64,000 nt of DNA from Halothermothrix sp. Its GTDB lineage: Bacteria; Bacillota; Halanaerobiia; DY22613. The translations under genes and the position numbers were made by a program. The notes beneath the pieces are model-generated. The model did not search any database and was not told the origin of the DNA. It saw only the letters and a program-made list of their open reading frames with translations. The stretch is taken from assembly GCA_016841825.1 (NCBI GenBank), contig JAENYK010000003.1:346206-410205 (forward strand). Reading direction: 5' to 3'. Positions 62,466 to 64,000 of the stretch are shown one piece after another. The number at the start of each line of letters is the position of its first letter. Position 1 is the first letter of the stretch.

Positions 62466-63383
62466 TTACCAGCTAAAACCTTCAGAGTTGTCTTTAGTTA
62501 ACAGTTTTACCTCTACAGGAACAGTAGTTGGAACCTTTTCTGCTCCCCAATATTTTGCCAGAGCGATTCCCAAACCAATTCTTACCTGGTCTCTTGGGAA
62601 CTGCGCACTGGTTGCTTTAAAGATGTCTGTAGTCAAAATTGCTTCAACAGCTTCTGGATGACCATCAACACTATATAGTTTTACATCTCTACCAGAACCC
62701 TGGATTGCTGCTAATGCACCTAAAGAACCAGTATCATTTACACTAAAGATAGCGTCTAGATTAGAATTAGCCTGTAACATATTCTCTGTTACTGCCATTG
62801 CCTTGTCTCTTTCCTGGCGGCCATTTTGAATATCAACAATTTCGATTCCTGAATATTCAGCCACAGCTGCTTTAAAGCCTCTAACTCTCTCCAAAATAGG
62901 TACTACTGGAATACCATCTAAAATCGCAACTTTACCTTTACCATCAAGATCTTTAGCCATCTGTTCGCCAGCTTTAAAACCAGCATCATAGTTTTTAGAA
63001 CCAACGAAAGAATCCAATGGGCCATTAGCCTGGGCATCAATTGCTACAACAATTACGCCTGCCTCTTTCGCTTCAATAACAGCTGTTTCAATACCTACAG
63101 AATCAGCTGGGTTAAGTAATAGGATATCAATTCCTTTCTGGATCATATCTTCAATGTCACTGATCTGCTTAATTACATCATGTCGGGCATCTGTATAGTA
63201 CACTTTTGCTCCAATTGAATCAGCAGCTTCCAGTAATGCTTCTTTCATGACAATAAAATACTGATTATTCATCTCCTGAAAAGCCATACCAATCACTAAT
63301 TCACCATCATCTTTTGCAAAACCTACTCCACTAATCAAACCGATAGAAAGAACCAAAATCGCGATAACAATGATCTTCTTCAT
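62466..63383 (-). CDS. ABC sugar-binding protein, ribose family (RbsB-like)
   Basis: A 305-residue periplasmic-type binding protein with a signal peptide (residues 1-23, ends GFA-KDD), again without lipobox. The family pattern is seen in 'LVIGMAFQEMNNQYFIVMKE', 'QKGIDILLLNPADSVGIETA' and 'AIDAQANGPLDSFVGSKN'. First gene of the operon, ATG with TTAGGAGG upstream and behind the structured leader. A pentose or pentitol ligand is inferred from the downstream enzymes. Confidence 0.94.
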   Translation of the reverse strand: MKKIIVIAILVLSIGLISGVGFAKDDGELVIGMAFQEMNNQYFIVMKEALLEAADSIGAKVYYTDARHDVIKQISDIEDMIQKGIDILLLNPADSVGIETAVIEAKEAGVIVVAIDAQANGPLDSFVGSKNYDAGFKAGEQMAKDLDGKGKVAILDGIPVVPILERVRGFKAAVAEYSGIEIVDIQNGRQERDKAMAVTENMLQANSNLDAIFSVNDTGSLGALAAIQGSGRDVKLYSVDGHPEAVEAILTTDIFKATSAQFPRDQVRIGLGIALAKYWGAEKVPTTVPVEVKLLTKDNSEGFSW

Positions 63384-63488
63384 ACTGTACCTCCTAATAA
63401 AGTTTTAATTTTGAGCAAATAAACCTTCACACACCTTGTTCAAATCTTCTCTGAATGCGCCACCTCCCTGTGGAAATTTTTTACAGGA

Positions 63489-63559
63489 TAAAAATAAAAA
63501 TACCTTGCACTTGATTATTAACCAGCACTAAAATCCTGGATAATAATCAAATGCAAGGC
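63489..63559 (-). terminator. Leader terminator (attenuator) of the sugar operon
   Basis: On the minus strand GCCTTGCATTTGATTATTA pairs with TAATAATCAAGTGCAAGGT over 19 positions with one G-T and then ATTTTTATTTTT follows. It lies between the promoter at 63660 and the first gene at 63383, so it must be bypassed for expression. Its 5' arm overlaps hairpin P2, which is the alternative fold. Confidence 0.88.
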
Positions 63560-63572
63560 ACTCATAACCTTG
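63554..63572 (-). promoter_or_regulatory. Candidate ANTAR hairpin P2 (antiterminator)
   Basis: CAAGG pairs with CCTTG (plus one T-G) around a loop of 7 nt. The 3' strand lies inside the 5' arm of the terminator, so the two are mutually exclusive. The loop does not match the A1/G4 hexaloop rule well. Confidence 0.5.
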
Positions 63573-63578
63573 ATATCA

Positions 63579-63605
63579 ATTCCGTACCAACCCTGAGCAC
63601 AGAAT
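63579..63605 (-). promoter_or_regulatory. Candidate ANTAR hairpin P1 with A1/G4 hexaloop
   Basis: A 10-bp stem with one bulged C (ATTCTGTG-C-TC with GGTACGGAAT) closes the hexaloop AGGGTT, having A at position 1 and G at 4 as in the two-hairpin sites bound by ANTAR proteins. It ends 6 nt before P2. Confidence 0.6.
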
Positions 63606-63631
63606 CTATTAGCTTATTAAGTTATGTCCTA

Positions 63632-63660
63632 ATTATAAAAGCTTTTGCCGTCAAAGTCAA
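63632..63660 (-). promoter_or_regulatory. Promoter of the sugar operon leader
   Basis: TTGACT at 63660-63655, 17 nt, TATAAT at 63637-63632 on the minus strand. Predicted start near 63625, giving a leader of about 240 nt. Confidence 0.85.
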
Positions 63661-63733
63661 GTCTGATTTTCATCACTAGTTCCAATTCAAAAAATTTTCA
63701 CTCAATTTAACTCCCTATCTCTCCACAATAATA

Positions 63734-63970
63734 CTATTTACTCAATATTTGATGAGCTTTGATAATTTCTTTGGCAATCACGAGTAATTTTTTGTTATTA
63801 TCCCGACTCTTCTTCTGCAATCTCTTCATCGCTTCATCTTCATTGATGTTCAAAGTATCCATCAGGATGCCTTTAGCTCGTTCAATGTATTTCCTTGCTT
63901 TAAGAGCATTTTTGGTATCCTGTAACTCCCGATTCAGCTCTATAAACCCGTCTTTAGACTTTAACACCAT
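63734..63970 (-). CDS. Stand-alone ANTAR-domain RNA-binding protein
   Basis: A 78-residue protein made of a short coiled-coil lead (ELNRELQDTKNALKARK) and an ANTAR domain: 'YIERAKGILMDTLNINEDEA', then 'MKRLQKKSRDNNKKLL' and 'VIAKEIIKAHQIL'. ANTAR proteins bind paired hexaloop hairpins in leader RNAs and prevent terminator formation. Most are fused to a receiver or sensor domain; none is visible here, and a TAA lies in frame just before the ATG at 63970. No ribosome binding site is evident, and a run of seven A precedes the start, so a longer gene broken by a frameshift cannot be ruled out at the window edge. Confidence 0.75.
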   Translation of the reverse strand: MVLKSKDGFIELNRELQDTKNALKARKYIERAKGILMDTLNINEDEAMKRLQKKSRDNNKKLLVIAKEIIKAHQILSK

Positions 63971-64000
63971 ATTTTTTTAGGAGAAACCAACATACAAAAC

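Overview
The window looks like chromosomal DNA from an anaerobic, saccharolytic, diderm Firmicute. A member of the Halanaerobiales is my best guess, inferred and not proven. The Firmicute signs are AGGAGG-type ribosome binding sites, many GTG and TTG starts, a T-box leader, an MrfAB repair pair and vegetative TTGACA/TATAAT promoters. The diderm signs are a secreted metalloprotease that appears to end in an outer-membrane beta-barrel, and two sugar-binding proteins with signal peptides but no lipobox cysteine. I saw no rRNA, tRNA, CRISPR array, intact insertion sequence or prophage. Nearly all genes are on the minus strand.

Region by region. 1-6.7 kb: a DNA-end-processing cluster made of a catalytic UvrD-type helicase, a degenerate AddB-like ATPase, a separate PD-(D/E)XK nuclease with a cysteine cluster, and recJ (cut by the window edge). 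6.8-11.5 kb: a copper-amine-oxidase-N-like secreted protein, an M29 aminopeptidase, an acetamidase/formamidase preceded by a coupled 18-codon ORF, a calcium-binding-loop protein behind a sigma-D-like promoter, and a small zinc ribbon protein. 11.7-15.4 kb: a T-box-controlled GNAT acetyltransferase-valS operon. 15.4-20.5 kb: an NSS amino-acid transporter with its 33-residue small subunit, then a large ATPase/TPR/BTAD regulator. 20.6-26.2 kb: a histidine phosphatase, the MrfB/MrfA repair pair and a LysR regulator. 26.4-31.3 kb: a long inverted repeat, a secreted ankyrin protein, a secreted alpha/beta hydrolase, and a GntR/YtrA-type repressor with a membrane protein behind a promoter buried in a perfect 17-bp palindrome.

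31.4-42.4 kb is a beta-glucan oligosaccharide locus. A LacI regulator with two CGAAA-type operators precedes two ABC permeases, a binding protein, a cellobiose phosphorylase, a mutarotase-like protein and a second, longer GH94 phosphorylase. 42.6-44.1 kb holds a TPR protein translationally coupled to a 41-residue secreted peptide, in the layout of Rap-Phr quorum sensing. 44.4-49.9 kb holds the outer-membrane peptidase, a secreted Ntn hydrolase, a nitroreductase, an orphan promoter-terminator unit that may be a small RNA, and a small acidic protein. 50-55.5 kb is an eight-gene Mrp/Mbh-type cation/proton antiporter operon.

55.7-64 kb is a sugar or pentitol operon: ribose-type ABC importer, zinc dehydrogenase, FGGY kinase, AraD-type epimerase and HAD phosphatase. 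Its leader contains a strong promoter, a hairpin with an A1/G4 hexaloop, and a second hairpin that competes with a strong terminator. A stand-alone ANTAR protein gene lies just upstream. This is the arrangement expected for ANTAR antitermination, here applied to a carbohydrate operon. That leader and the Rap-Phr-like pair are the two most interesting items in the window.
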